Position numbers and translations under genes: made by a program. A stretch of DNA of 7,013 nt from contig JACRIG010000041.1 of NCBI GenBank assembly GCA_016215715.1, positions 1 through 7,013 on the forward strand, read 5' to 3'. This stretch comes from Candidatus Peregrinibacteria bacterium (lineage in GTDB: Bacteria; Patescibacteriota; Gracilibacteria; Peribacterales; Peribacteraceae). The first letter of the stretch is position 1. Every line of letters starts with the position of its first letter. The notes under the pieces were generated by a model, which did no database searches, was not told the DNA's origin, and saw only the letters and a list, made by a program, of their open reading frames with translations. Below are positions 1 through 5,424 of this stretch, piece by piece.

Positions 1-685
1 CGAAAGTGACGAAGAGTCCGAACTTCACGATGCCGCTGACGGCCCCTTCCTTCTCATCGCCGACTTTCAGGTGCTCGAGCGCTTTGGCACGCTCCTCCGA
101 CATCGCGTCGCGCTCGCTGACCACAATCTTTCCGGCTTCCTCATCCATCGTCACGATTTTTACGGTGAAGCTGTGACCGATGAATTTCTGGAGGCGGTTG
201 ATGATCTCACCTGCCTCGGCGTTATTCACACGGGGATAGTTGACCGGCGCCAGCTGACTGACCGGGAGGAAGGCGCGGATGCCGTCGATGTTCGCGATGA
301 GGCCGCCTTTGTTGGCCTCCTGTGCAACGAACTTCATCGTCGCATCCTGTTCGATCAATTTGTGGAACTTGTCCCAGGCTTTGCGCTGGCTTGCCATGCG
401 CAGACTCATGACGACGAGCCCTTCTTCGTTCTCCTCCTCCAGCACCATCGCCGCCGCGATTTCGCCGATGTTGAGATCCTTGAATGTGTTGAAGGAATCC
501 CTCAGTTCCCGGCCGGAGATGATGCCGGTCGACACTCCCTCGAGGTCGAGCAGGAGCTTATTTTTGCCTTTGAACACAATGGTGCCCTCAACCAACTCCC
601 CCGGTTTCGGCCGGAAGATCTTCGGGGACGATTTCATCAGCTCCGCCATCGCGGCTCCGTTTTTTGAGAAGTGTTTTCCGGACAT
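1..685 (-). CDS. rpsA: 30S ribosomal protein S1, N-terminal 228 residues (partial)
   Basis: Ribosomal protein S1 binds single-stranded mRNA on the 30S subunit and helps start translation, especially on messages with weak Shine-Dalgarno sequences. My translation of the minus strand stays open to the window edge. It shows one S1-type OB fold at about residues 29-97 (GELVEGTIVF, then IISGREL), a second at about 115-193 (FVAQEANKGGLIANIDGIRAFLP, shown in parts: GGLIANIDG and AFLPVSQL, ending IVVSERDA), and the opening of a third at about 207 (VGDEKEGAVSGIVKFGLFV). The consecutive folds and the SERDA-type end of the second are typical of bacterial S1. Two starts are possible: ATG at 685, giving MSGKHFSKNG with no Shine-Dalgarno, or ATG at 649, giving MAELMKSSPK, preceded by GGAG five bases upstream. 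I list the longer form, but the shorter one is equally credible. The gene has its own promoter at 768-795. The C-terminal domains lie outside the window. Confidence 0.93.
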   Translation of the reverse strand, partial: MSGKHFSKNGAAMAELMKSSPKIFRPKPGELVEGTIVFKGKNKLLLDLEGVSTGIISGRELRDSFNTFKDLNIGEIAAAMVLEEENEEGLVVMSLRMASQRKAWDKFHKLIEQDATMKFVAQEANKGGLIANIDGIRAFLPVSQLAPVNYPRVNNAEAGEIINRLQKFIGHSFTVKIVTMDEEAGKIVVSERDAMSEERAKALEHLKVGDEKEGAVSGIVKFGLFVTF

Positions 686-729
686 AAAAAGATGGGGTGC
701 GAGAGGAAAGAATAGAAGTTCTGCGGATT

Positions 730-752
730 CCTACCCCCGCACGAGCGGTAGG
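730..752 (-). promoter_or_regulatory. Hairpin in the predicted rpsA leader
   Basis: CCTA (730-733) and CCGC (737-740) pair with TAGG (749-752) and GCGG (745-748) across the loop ACGA. This gives eight base pairs with a three-base bulge. The hairpin starts a few bases after the predicted transcription start. S1 is known to control its own translation through leader structure in enterobacteria; whether this hairpin does the same is a guess. Confidence 0.35.
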
Positions 753-767
753 GGACAGAGCAGGGCG

Positions 768-795
768 ATTCTACGGAATGGTACGGTAATGTCAA
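768..795 (-). promoter_or_regulatory. Sigma70-type promoter for rpsA
   Basis: On the minus strand the sequence reads TTGACA (790-795), a 16-base spacer, then TAGAAT (768-773). That is a perfect -35 box and a -10 box matching five of six bases. The predicted transcription start is near 761, giving a leader of about 75 bases before the ATG at 685. The -35 box lies four bases beyond the palindromic array at 799-886, so rpsA is probably transcribed independently of the TraC-like gene upstream. Confidence 0.7.
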
Positions 796-798
796 GAA

Positions 799-886
799 AA
801 GGGGACCAATGGGACCAAGGGAACCAATGGGACCAACGTAAAACGACCTTGGTCCCTTAGGTCCCTTTGGCAACTTTGGTCCCCTT
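799..886. repeat. Palindromic array of 9-base GGGACCAAN units
   Basis: The left half holds four consecutive units of the form GGGACCAAN (one reads GGAACCAAT). The right half holds four degenerate units of the same motif on the other strand, so the whole element is an imperfect inverted repeat. Its outer arms, AAGGGGACCAA (799-809) and TTGGTCCCCTT (876-886), pair perfectly. It overlaps the last two bases of the TraC-like stop codon and ends just before the rpsA -35 box. On the minus strand the folded stem is followed by TTTTCTT, so it may terminate the prgI-traC unit. The arms are longer than in ordinary intrinsic terminators. Confidence 0.8.
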
Positions 887-1604
887 ACAACACCCCCTTC
901 TCCGTCTTCAGCTGATCCATCTCCGCGTCACCCGGAATTTTCTGACGCTGGCTCGTTTTCGGGTTGTAGATCTGGTAGTAGAGGTCGATGAGGCCGCGGG
1001 TTGTCATGCGGTTTGCGTGGAGGCCGATACTGTTGAGGCCGGTCTGGACGAGTTCCACCCGCTCTTTCAGCTCACGCGCGCCCTGGGCGAATTCGCGGTT
1101 GCGGGCCGAGGCCTTGGTCATGGAATCTTCAGGATGGATCCAGTCGAAGAACTGCTCGATGAGGGTCTTTTTGCGGAGGCTCTTGTCGAGCGGCACCACG
1201 ACGTAGAAGTGCTTCTGCATGATTTCGGCGACCTCGATGAGCCGCTGCATGAAGGAGACGTAGGACAGCGTCTGTGCCTTCAGGAGTTCGTTCTCATGCT
1301 TCTCGCCGATGGCGCGCATCTGCTCCAGATACGTATCGATGTTGGTCTTCGTCGAACGCACGACGATCTGGAGCGGGAAGCCGAGCGTGTTCATGAAGGC
1401 GCCGTAGCCGGCGATGATGCCCTGCTGTTCGGTCTCGCTCTTGAGGTTGAAGTTCAGCGCCTCGACCTCCAGCACCGCGCGGTAGCCGCCGTTTTTCAGG
1501 AGGACCGTGTCGCTGCGGATTTCGGCAATCGGCAGGAAGCGCTGGGTGGAAGCGCGGAAGTTCTTATCGCGCTTGCGGACGGTGCTTTTGGGTTTCTGTT
1601 CCAT
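885..1604 (-). CDS. TraC-like protein equal to the VirB4 N-terminal domain
   Basis: This 239-residue soluble protein resembles the N-terminal domain of VirB4/TraC/TrsE proteins of type IV secretion and conjugation. The family-like features are STQRFLPIAEI (19-29), a strand pair DTVLLKNGGYRAVLEVEALNF (32-52, in parts: VLLKNGG, YRAVLEV), the EQQGIIAGYGAFMNTL stretch (59-74), FPLQIVVRS (76-84), YLEQM (92-96), and KHFYVVVPLD (131-140), ending in a DLYYQIYNP helix-turn (207-215). VirB4 would continue into a RecA-like ATPase domain. Here the chain stops at KTEKGVL and no Walker motif follows. I chose the ATG at 1604 over an in-frame ATG at 1706 because the latter overlaps prgI by 68 bases and adds a low-complexity PSPCPSPSPP leader. 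No Shine-Dalgarno precedes 1604; the leader is pyrimidine-rich. The gene starts 34 bases after prgI ends, so the two are probably co-transcribed and their products likely meet at the inner membrane (inference). Confidence 0.8.
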   Translation of the reverse strand: MEQKPKSTVRKRDKNFRASTQRFLPIAEIRSDTVLLKNGGYRAVLEVEALNFNLKSETEQQGIIAGYGAFMNTLGFPLQIVVRSTKTNIDTYLEQMRAIGEKHENELLKAQTLSYVSFMQRLIEVAEIMQKHFYVVVPLDKSLRKKTLIEQFFDWIHPEDSMTKASARNREFAQGARELKERVELVQTGLNSIGLHANRMTTRGLIDLYYQIYNPKTSQRQKIPGDAEMDQLKTEKGVL

Positions 1605-1608
1605 AGGA

Positions 1609-1635
1609 GGGCTAGGGCTGGGGCAAGGGCTGGGG
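1609..1635 (+). other. Canonical G-quadruplex motif before the TraC-like start
   Basis: On the plus strand there are five G-tracts of three or four bases: 1609-1611, 1615-1617, 1620-1623, 1627-1629 and 1632-1635. They are separated by loops of only two or three bases (CTA, CT, CAA, CT). This meets the usual G3+N1-7 definition with a tract to spare. The plus strand is the template for the TraC-like gene, so the mRNA leader itself is C-rich. The motif fills nearly the whole gap between prgI and its neighbour. Confidence 0.65.
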
Positions 1636-1638
1636 AAT

Positions 1639-2283
1639 TTAAGCAGGAGATATATCCCGGAAAAGTGAAACACTGGCTCGCGGTGCAGTACCATCTGCGG
1701 GTGCATCCTCCGTCAGAGGAGAAGCGGAGATGCGATCGCGGCGGACGGGGAGGGGAGGCGCGGACTTCGGACTTCGGACTTCGGACTCAGCCGCTTCCGT
1801 TGAAGTAAGTTCGTCACCGGAAGTTTCAGGCGCTGAAACATCGGATGCGGTCATCGGCGTCGTCGGAGCGTCGAGGACGCTGCTGAGCGCGTCGAGATGT
1901 TCGCTCTTGGGGGCGACCGGCTGGTCGCCTGGTTTCTGCACCGGAGCCGCGAATGTTTTGATGTTGATGCTGATACCGCGCCTCGGTGTCCAGGTACGAA
2001 TGGTTGGTTTGTTCGCGCGTTCGAGGAGCAAAAAGACAATCCGCAGAAGACTTAGATCGTTGACCTTGATGAGTGCAAAGACGACCGAAAGCGCGCCGGG
2101 GATCCAGACGAGGATAGTGAGAGGAATGCCGACGTACCCGTAACTCTTCGAAATGCTGGCCCACATCGCGTAACTGAAACCGCAGCCGATGCAGACGATG
2201 ATGATCTGCTTGAGCGTCAGAGGCCCGACAATGCGGTCCTCGATGTAGACGTTCTGCGGGATTTTGATGGGCTGGATGGGCAT
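1639..2283 (-). CDS. PrgI-family membrane protein
   Basis: PrgI-family proteins are small inner-membrane proteins encoded beside VirB4-type ATPases in conjugation and type IV secretion clusters, where they probably form part of the membrane channel. The N-terminal half fits the family: IPQNVYIEDRIVGPLTLKQ (8-26), two membrane segments at about 26-46 and 51-72 (IPLTILVWIPGALSVVFALI), then DLSLLRIVFLLLE (77-89). Residues from about 110 onward form a Pro/Ser/Thr/Ala-rich tail that looks disordered and makes this protein (214 residues) longer than a typical member. Part of the tail (residues 166-174) is encoded by a 7-base tandem repeat. The ATG at 2283 is the only sensible start. It lacks a Shine-Dalgarno, but lies about 20 bases downstream of a predicted transcription start. 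The following gene is the TraC-like protein. Confidence 0.85.
   Translation of the reverse strand: MPIQPIKIPQNVYIEDRIVGPLTLKQIIIVCIGCGFSYAMWASISKSYGYVGIPLTILVWIPGALSVVFALIKVNDLSLLRIVFLLLERANKPTIRTWTPRRGISINIKTFAAPVQKPGDQPVAPKSEHLDALSSVLDAPTTPMTASDVSAPETSGDELTSTEAAESEVRSPKSAPPLPVRRDRISASPLTEDAPADGTAPRASVSLFRDISPA
1761..1788. repeat. Four-unit 7-base tandem repeat inside prgI
   Basis: CGGACTT occurs three times in tandem (1761-1767, 1768-1774, 1775-1781), followed by CGGACTC (1782-1788). On the coding strand it encodes ESEVRSPKS, residues 166-174 of the PrgI-family protein. Because the unit is not a multiple of three, any gain or loss of a unit shifts the reading frame of the tail. Confidence 0.9.
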
Positions 2284-2310
2284 GGATTTTTAGGTTCGAG
2301 AAATCCTATT

Positions 2311-2319
2311 ATTATAGCA
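2311..2319 (-). promoter_or_regulatory. Extended -10 promoter for prgI
   Basis: The minus strand reads TGCTATAAT, a perfect TATAAT box (2311-2316) with the TGN extension that lets sigma70 promoters work without a good -35 box. I see no convincing -35 box 16-18 bases upstream. The predicted start of transcription is near 2304, leaving a leader of about 20 bases with no Shine-Dalgarno. Confidence 0.6.
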
Positions 2320-2360
2320 GAAAAGGGGCATAGGCAGAAGGCCTGTCCTGACGGAATTTT

Positions 2361-2429
2361 GTTGCTGGTTGGCTCGTTTCTCGTTGCTCGAACGTTCGAG
2401 GAACCAGTCAAAGAGCCAACGAGCAACGA
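2361..2429. repeat. Nested inverted repeats between clpC and prgI
   Basis: The arms GTTGCTGGTTGGCTC (2361-2375) and GAGCCAACGAGCAAC (2413-2427) pair at 14 of 15 positions. A second arm, TCGTTGCTCG (2381-2390), pairs perfectly with CGAGCAACGA (2420-2429), so the two folds compete for the same right arm. Between them lies a perfect 14-base palindrome, CTCGAACGTTCGAG (2387-2400). The element begins three bases past the clpC stop. Neither strand has a U-tract after it, so it is not a standard intrinsic terminator; it may instead protect the 3' end of the clpC mRNA. Confidence 0.75.
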
Positions 2430-2431
2430 CT

Positions 2432-5041
2432 TCAGGCCACCGTCGTCTCTTCCTGCTCTTTCTCTTTCGTTGCCTTCGCCGTTTTCTTGTCTCCGTGGAG
2501 GAGCTCGATGCCGTCTTTGCCCTTCTGCACAACGCGGATGGTGTCACCCTCGTGGAAGATGCCTTTCAGGATGTGCTCGGCGATTTCATCTTCGAGGCGT
2601 TCCTGAATGATGCGGCGGACGGGGCGGGCGCCGTACTCGGGGTCGAAGCCGAGTTCGGCGAGGACCGCGACCGCTTTCTGATCAACGTCGATGCTGTAGC
2701 CCTGTGACTTCAGACGCTTCTCGAGGGTTTCGAGGTTCATTTTCACGATCTTGCGGATGTGCACCTGATTGAGTGCGTTGAAGACGATGATGTGGTCGAT
2801 GCGATTGAGGAATTCCGGACGGAGATTATCTTTCAATTCTTTGAGAACCTCCTCGCGCTTCTCTTCGTATTCATGTTCTTCGCGCTTCGCATCATCCTCC
2901 AGCTTGAAGCCGATTTTGGCTGCCTGCTGAGTCAATTTCGCGGCGCCGATGTTCGACGTCATGACGATGATGGTGTTCCTGAAGTCGACGACTTTGCCCT
3001 GTCCGTCGGTGAGGGTGCCGTCCTCGAGAATCTGGAGGAGGACGTTGAAGAATTCGGGGTGGGCCTTCTCCACTTCGTCGAAGAGAACGACGGAGTAGGG
3101 CTTTCTGCGGACTGCTTCTGTGAGTTGCCCTCCCTCCTCGTAGCCGACGTAGCCGGCGGTGGTGCCGATGAGGCGGGAGACGTTGTGACGCTCCATGAAT
3201 TCCGACATGTCGATTTTGATGAGCGCGTCTTCGCGGTTGAAGACTTCGCGGGCAAGTGTCCGCACCAGCTCCGTTTTCCCGACTCCCGTGGGGCCGAGGA
3301 AGAGGAAGGAACCGATTGGACGCTTCGTATCGCCGATACCGACTCTGCTCCTGCGGATAGCGCGGGCGACCTTGCGGATGGCTTCGTCCTGACCGATGAC
3401 CGATTGGCGGAGGATCTGCTCCATGCCTGCGAGGCGCTTCACTTCGGGCTTGAGCAGTTTGGTGACAGGAACGCCCGTCATCCGTGCGATGACGACGGCG
3501 ATGTCATCTTCGTTGATGGAAACCGGAGTCCGGCGGTCACCGTCCTCGGCTTCCTTGCGCTTCTTGAGTTCCTCTTTCAGGTCCTGCTGTTCCTGTTTTA
3601 ACCTCAGCGCCTGATGGTATTTCTGTTCCTTCACGGCCTCCTGCTGCTTGGCGGTGAGCTTCTCCAGTTTCTCTTCGATGGTTTTAATTTCGGGAGCGAC
3701 CGCTGACTGCTGCAGACTCTTGCCCGCGGCCGCTTCGTCGAGCACGTCGATGGCTTTGTCGGGAAGGTAACGCTCGGTGATGTAGCGCTTCGAGAGGTTC
3801 ACCGCCGCCGCGATGGCGTCGTCGGTGATCGCGATATGATGGAATTGTTCGAAGCTCGCTTTCACTCCTTTGAGAATGGCGATCGAGTCCTCGGTTGTGG
3901 GTTCGCCCACACTGATCGGCTGGAACCGGCGCTCGAGGGCGCGGTCTTTTTCCACCGTGCGGTATTCGTCGAGGGTCGTGGCACCGATGACCTGAATGCC
4001 GCTGCGGCTGAGGGCCGGCTTCAGGATATTCGCGGCGTCGAGAGAGCCTTCCGCGGATCCGGCACCCACGACCGTATGGATCTCATCGATGAAGAGGATG
4101 ATCTGTTTTTCGCTCTGGCCTGCCTCTTTGATGATATCCTCGAAGCGCTGCTCGAACTCGCCGCGGTACTTGGTGCCGGCGACGACCGAGCCGAGGTTGA
4201 GTACGAGCACGCGCTTGTTTTTCAGACTGTCGGGGACTTTGCCGCTCGCAATCCGCTGCGCGAGTCCCTCGACGATCGCGGTCTTTCCCACGCCCGGCTC
4301 GCCGATGAGGACGGGGTTGTTTTTCGTCTTGCGGTTAAGGATGTGGATCATGCGTTCGATCTCTCCGTCGCGGCCGATGATCGGGTCGATCTTATTTTCC
4401 TTCGCTTTGCCGACGAGGTCGTCGGTGAAGTAGTCCAGAGCCGGCGTCTTGCTGTTCCCCTCCGCCCTGCGGCGCTTGAGTCCTTCGGGCTCGCCGGGAG
4501 CACCACCGGGCCCCTGAATACCAGCGATGGCACCCTGCAGACCCTGAAAGAACGACTCGAGCGACTGTTCCAGATTCCTGTTCTGCTGGCGGAACTGTGA
4601 GATCTGTCCGAACATTTCCTCGATGTGACCCTTCAGATCATCCGGATTCACCTGCATGTTTTCGAGGAGCAGTGTCGCTGCATTTTTCCCCGTCGAGACG
4701 AGTGCGTAGAGGAGGTGCTCGGTACCGACGTTCGCGTGACGGAATTTGTGCGCCGTCACGACCGCCTGTTCGATGACGCTATGAAGGAAGACGGAGAGTC
4801 CGTGCTTTGTGTGCTTCCCCTCGATGTTTCCCGATTTACTCGCCTTCAGAAGGATCCGGACGTTTTCCAGCGTGACACCCGCTCCCGTGAAGATGGAGAA
4901 CGCCAAGGACTTCGGAATACTCAAAAGTCCAAGGAGCAGGTGCTCCGTCCCGATATACGTACTCTGCATTGCCTTGGCCTCCTGCTCAGCAATCTGGAGC
5001 GCAAGCTTGGCATTGGGGGTGAAGCGGTCGAATGGGTGCAT
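2432..5041 (-). CDS. clpC: ATP-dependent Clp protease ATP-binding subunit ClpC
   Basis: ClpC is a cytoplasmic hexameric AAA+ unfoldase that threads damaged or regulated proteins into the ClpP peptidase. Layout over 869 residues: two Clp-N repeats (about 1-145); a flexible Gly/Pro-rich linker (about 173-190); first ATPase domain with Walker A GEPGVGKT (247-254), pore loop KYRG (291-294), Walker B ILFIDE (315-320) and arginine finger region RALERRF (367-373); a short coiled middle region with a UVR-like motif (about 455-495); second ATPase domain with Walker A GPTGVGKT (583-590), Walker B VVLFDE (651-656), pore loop GYVGY (630-634), and sensor 2 GAR (804-806). The short middle region argues against ClpB. 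IGF at 710-712 sits where ClpP-binding loops carry their hydrophobic tripeptide, so it should pair with ClpP. Both GTEH motifs (Glu33, Glu108) match the glutamates that bind phosphoarginine in Bacillus ClpC. There are no cysteines. ATG at 5041 gives the standard FDRFTPNAK start. Expression is probably under HrcA through the operator at 5078-5104. Confidence 0.97.
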   Translation of the reverse strand: MHPFDRFTPNAKLALQIAEQEAKAMQSTYIGTEHLLLGLLSIPKSLAFSIFTGAGVTLENVRILLKASKSGNIEGKHTKHGLSVFLHSVIEQAVVTAHKFRHANVGTEHLLYALVSTGKNAATLLLENMQVNPDDLKGHIEEMFGQISQFRQQNRNLEQSLESFFQGLQGAIAGIQGPGGAPGEPEGLKRRRAEGNSKTPALDYFTDDLVGKAKENKIDPIIGRDGEIERMIHILNRKTKNNPVLIGEPGVGKTAIVEGLAQRIASGKVPDSLKNKRVLVLNLGSVVAGTKYRGEFEQRFEDIIKEAGQSEKQIILFIDEIHTVVGAGSAEGSLDAANILKPALSRSGIQVIGATTLDEYRTVEKDRALERRFQPISVGEPTTEDSIAILKGVKASFEQFHHIAITDDAIAAAVNLSKRYITERYLPDKAIDVLDEAAAGKSLQQSAVAPEIKTIEEKLEKLTAKQQEAVKEQKYHQALRLKQEQQDLKEELKKRKEAEDGDRRTPVSINEDDIAVVIARMTGVPVTKLLKPEVKRLAGMEQILRQSVIGQDEAIRKVARAIRRSRVGIGDTKRPIGSFLFLGPTGVGKTELVRTLAREVFNREDALIKIDMSEFMERHNVSRLIGTTAGYVGYEEGGQLTEAVRRKPYSVVLFDEVEKAHPEFFNVLLQILEDGTLTDGQGKVVDFRNTIIVMTSNIGAAKLTQQAAKIGFKLEDDAKREEHEYEEKREEVLKELKDNLRPEFLNRIDHIIVFNALNQVHIRKIVKMNLETLEKRLKSQGYSIDVDQKAVAVLAELGFDPEYGARPVRRIIQERLEDEIAEHILKGIFHEGDTIRVVQKGKDGIELLHGDKKTAKATKEKEQEETTVA

Positions 5042-5074
5042 AGACTGATGAGGGAAGAATTTCGAACCGGAGGG

Positions 5075-5104
5075 ATTTTATCACTCTCAGCAAGAGAGTG
5101 CCAG
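5075..5104 (-). promoter_or_regulatory. Sigma70-type promoter for clpC
   Basis: The minus strand reads CTGGCA (5099-5104), an 18-base spacer, then TAAAAT (5075-5080). These match four and five of six consensus bases. The predicted start is near 5068, about 27 bases before the ATG. The leader has no visible Shine-Dalgarno. The promoter is almost fully covered by the CIRCE-like operator. Confidence 0.55.
5078..5104. promoter_or_regulatory. CIRCE-like operator (HrcA binding site) of clpC
   Basis: On the plus strand the site reads TTATCACTC, nine bases, GAGTGCCAG. The CIRCE consensus is TTAGCACTC-N9-GAGTGCTAA, so the arms match at 8 of 9 and 7 of 9 positions with the exact spacing. Inside it, CACTCTC and GAGAGTG pair perfectly around five bases. 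Its place over the -35 to -10 region is typical for HrcA repression of heat-shock genes, released when the repressor unfolds or GroEL is occupied. hrcA itself is not in the window. Confidence 0.72.
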
Positions 5105-5160
5105 AAAATTCCTGAGTTCTTGAGATAGTACCATAGATCGGCTTCTGAAGGGAGTGTGGG

Positions 5161-5169
5161 TTATCCACA
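5161..5169 (+). other. Isolated DnaA-box-like 9-mer
   Basis: TTATCCACA matches the strong DnaA box exactly and is also the right part of a small inverted repeat, TGTGG-N5-CCACA (5155-5169). It stands alone, with no cluster of boxes or AT-rich unwinding region, so it is not an origin. A single match in this length of DNA could easily be chance. Confidence 0.25.
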
Positions 5170-5183
5170 TTGGTGGTGAAATA

Positions 5184-5246
5184 GTTCTCCTTCTCCCATT
5201 GGGAGAACCCTTCGATGCGACTCAGGACAGGGGTTGGGATGAGGGG
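5184..5246. repeat. Diverged inverted copy of the pyrimidine-rich palindrome
   Basis: TTCTCCC (5191-5197) and GGGAGAA (5201-5207) form a tight hairpin. Twenty-odd bases later comes GGGGTTGGGATGAGGGG (5230-5246), which resembles the reverse complement of the first half of the repeat at 5319-5353. I read it as a degenerate relative in the opposite orientation, interrupted by unrelated sequence. Confidence 0.45.
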
Positions 5247-5318
5247 AGTGGCCAGCGGAGGGGCGTTTGTGCCATAGCAAGTTCATGCACTTTAATCCCG
5301 ACACCGCACGAACCGTAG

Positions 5319-5353
5319 CCCCTCTCCCTAACCCTCTCCCTCGGGGAGAGGGG
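5319..5353. repeat. Palindromic CCCTCTCCC repeat, copy 1
   Basis: The element has the form CCCCTCTCCC-TAA-CCCTCTCCC-TCG-GGGAGAGGGG. Either pyrimidine arm can pair with the single purine arm (5344-5353), so two alternative hairpins exist. It agrees with copy 2 at 6048-6081 at 33 of 34 positions and has the same orientation. It lies 72 bases past the stop codon of the orphan gene. Repeats of this look are scattered through the intergenic DNA of many bacteria. Confidence 0.85.
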
Positions 5354-5380
5354 ATAGTGGAAGATTTTTTATTTTCGAAA

Positions 5381-5401
5381 GCCGCACCAACGAGGTGCGG
5401 C
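5381..5401 (-). terminator. Hairpin after the orphan gene, possible terminator
   Basis: GCCGCACC and GGTGCGGC form a perfect eight-base-pair stem around a five-base loop, 24 bases past the stop codon. On the minus strand only TTTCG follows before an A-rich stretch, so the U-tract is poor. It could terminate weakly or stabilise the 3' end. Confidence 0.5.
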
Positions 5402-5424
5402 AGTGGTTGCTGATTTTTTGATTC

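Larger units (their letters stand above)
5105..5424. other. Gene-free stretch between the orphan gene and clpC
   Basis: No credible gene lies here; the open frames touching it are shadows or extensions. It holds a hairpin after the orphan gene (5381-5401), a well-kept palindromic repeat (5319-5353), a diverged related element in the opposite orientation (5184-5246), and a lone perfect DnaA-box 9-mer (5161-5169). The remainder shows no structure I can name. Confidence 0.6.

Noticed and set aside
71..860. Two overlapping plus-strand frames at the start of the window.
   Set aside because: They are antisense to ribosomal protein S1 and run on into the repeat array; neither resembles a known protein.
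637..873. Minus-strand frame of 78 codons with collagen-like Gly-Pro repeats.
   Set aside because: The Gly-Pro pattern comes from the 9-base repeat array, the frame overlaps the rpsA start and promoter, and it has no support as a gene.
1605..1706. N-terminal extension of the TraC-like protein from an upstream ATG at 1706.
   Set aside because: It overlaps prgI by 68 bases, encodes low-complexity PSPCPSPSPP from the G/C repeat, and the family-like sequence begins only after 1604.
867..1808. Long plus-strand open frame (313 codons) opposite the TraC-like gene and part of prgI.
   Set aside because: It lies antisense to two recognisable proteins, has no family-like motifs, and its composition reflects the complement of the minus-strand genes.
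2361..2429. Intrinsic terminator of clpC.
   Set aside because: Neither strand has a U-tract after the stem, and the arms are widely separated; listed as a repeat instead.
2759..3601. Plus-strand open frame of 280 codons inside clpC.
   Set aside because: ClpC is certain over this stretch; the antisense frame is an artefact of GC-rich codon use and shows no domain.
3836..4600. Plus-strand open frame of 254 codons inside clpC.
   Set aside because: Antisense to the first ATPase domain and linker of ClpC; no promoter, start signal or recognisable motif.
5161..5400. Replication origin suggested by the DnaA-box 9-mer and nearby hairpins.
   Set aside because: Only one box is present, there is no AT-rich unwinding region, and no dnaA or dnaN is nearby.
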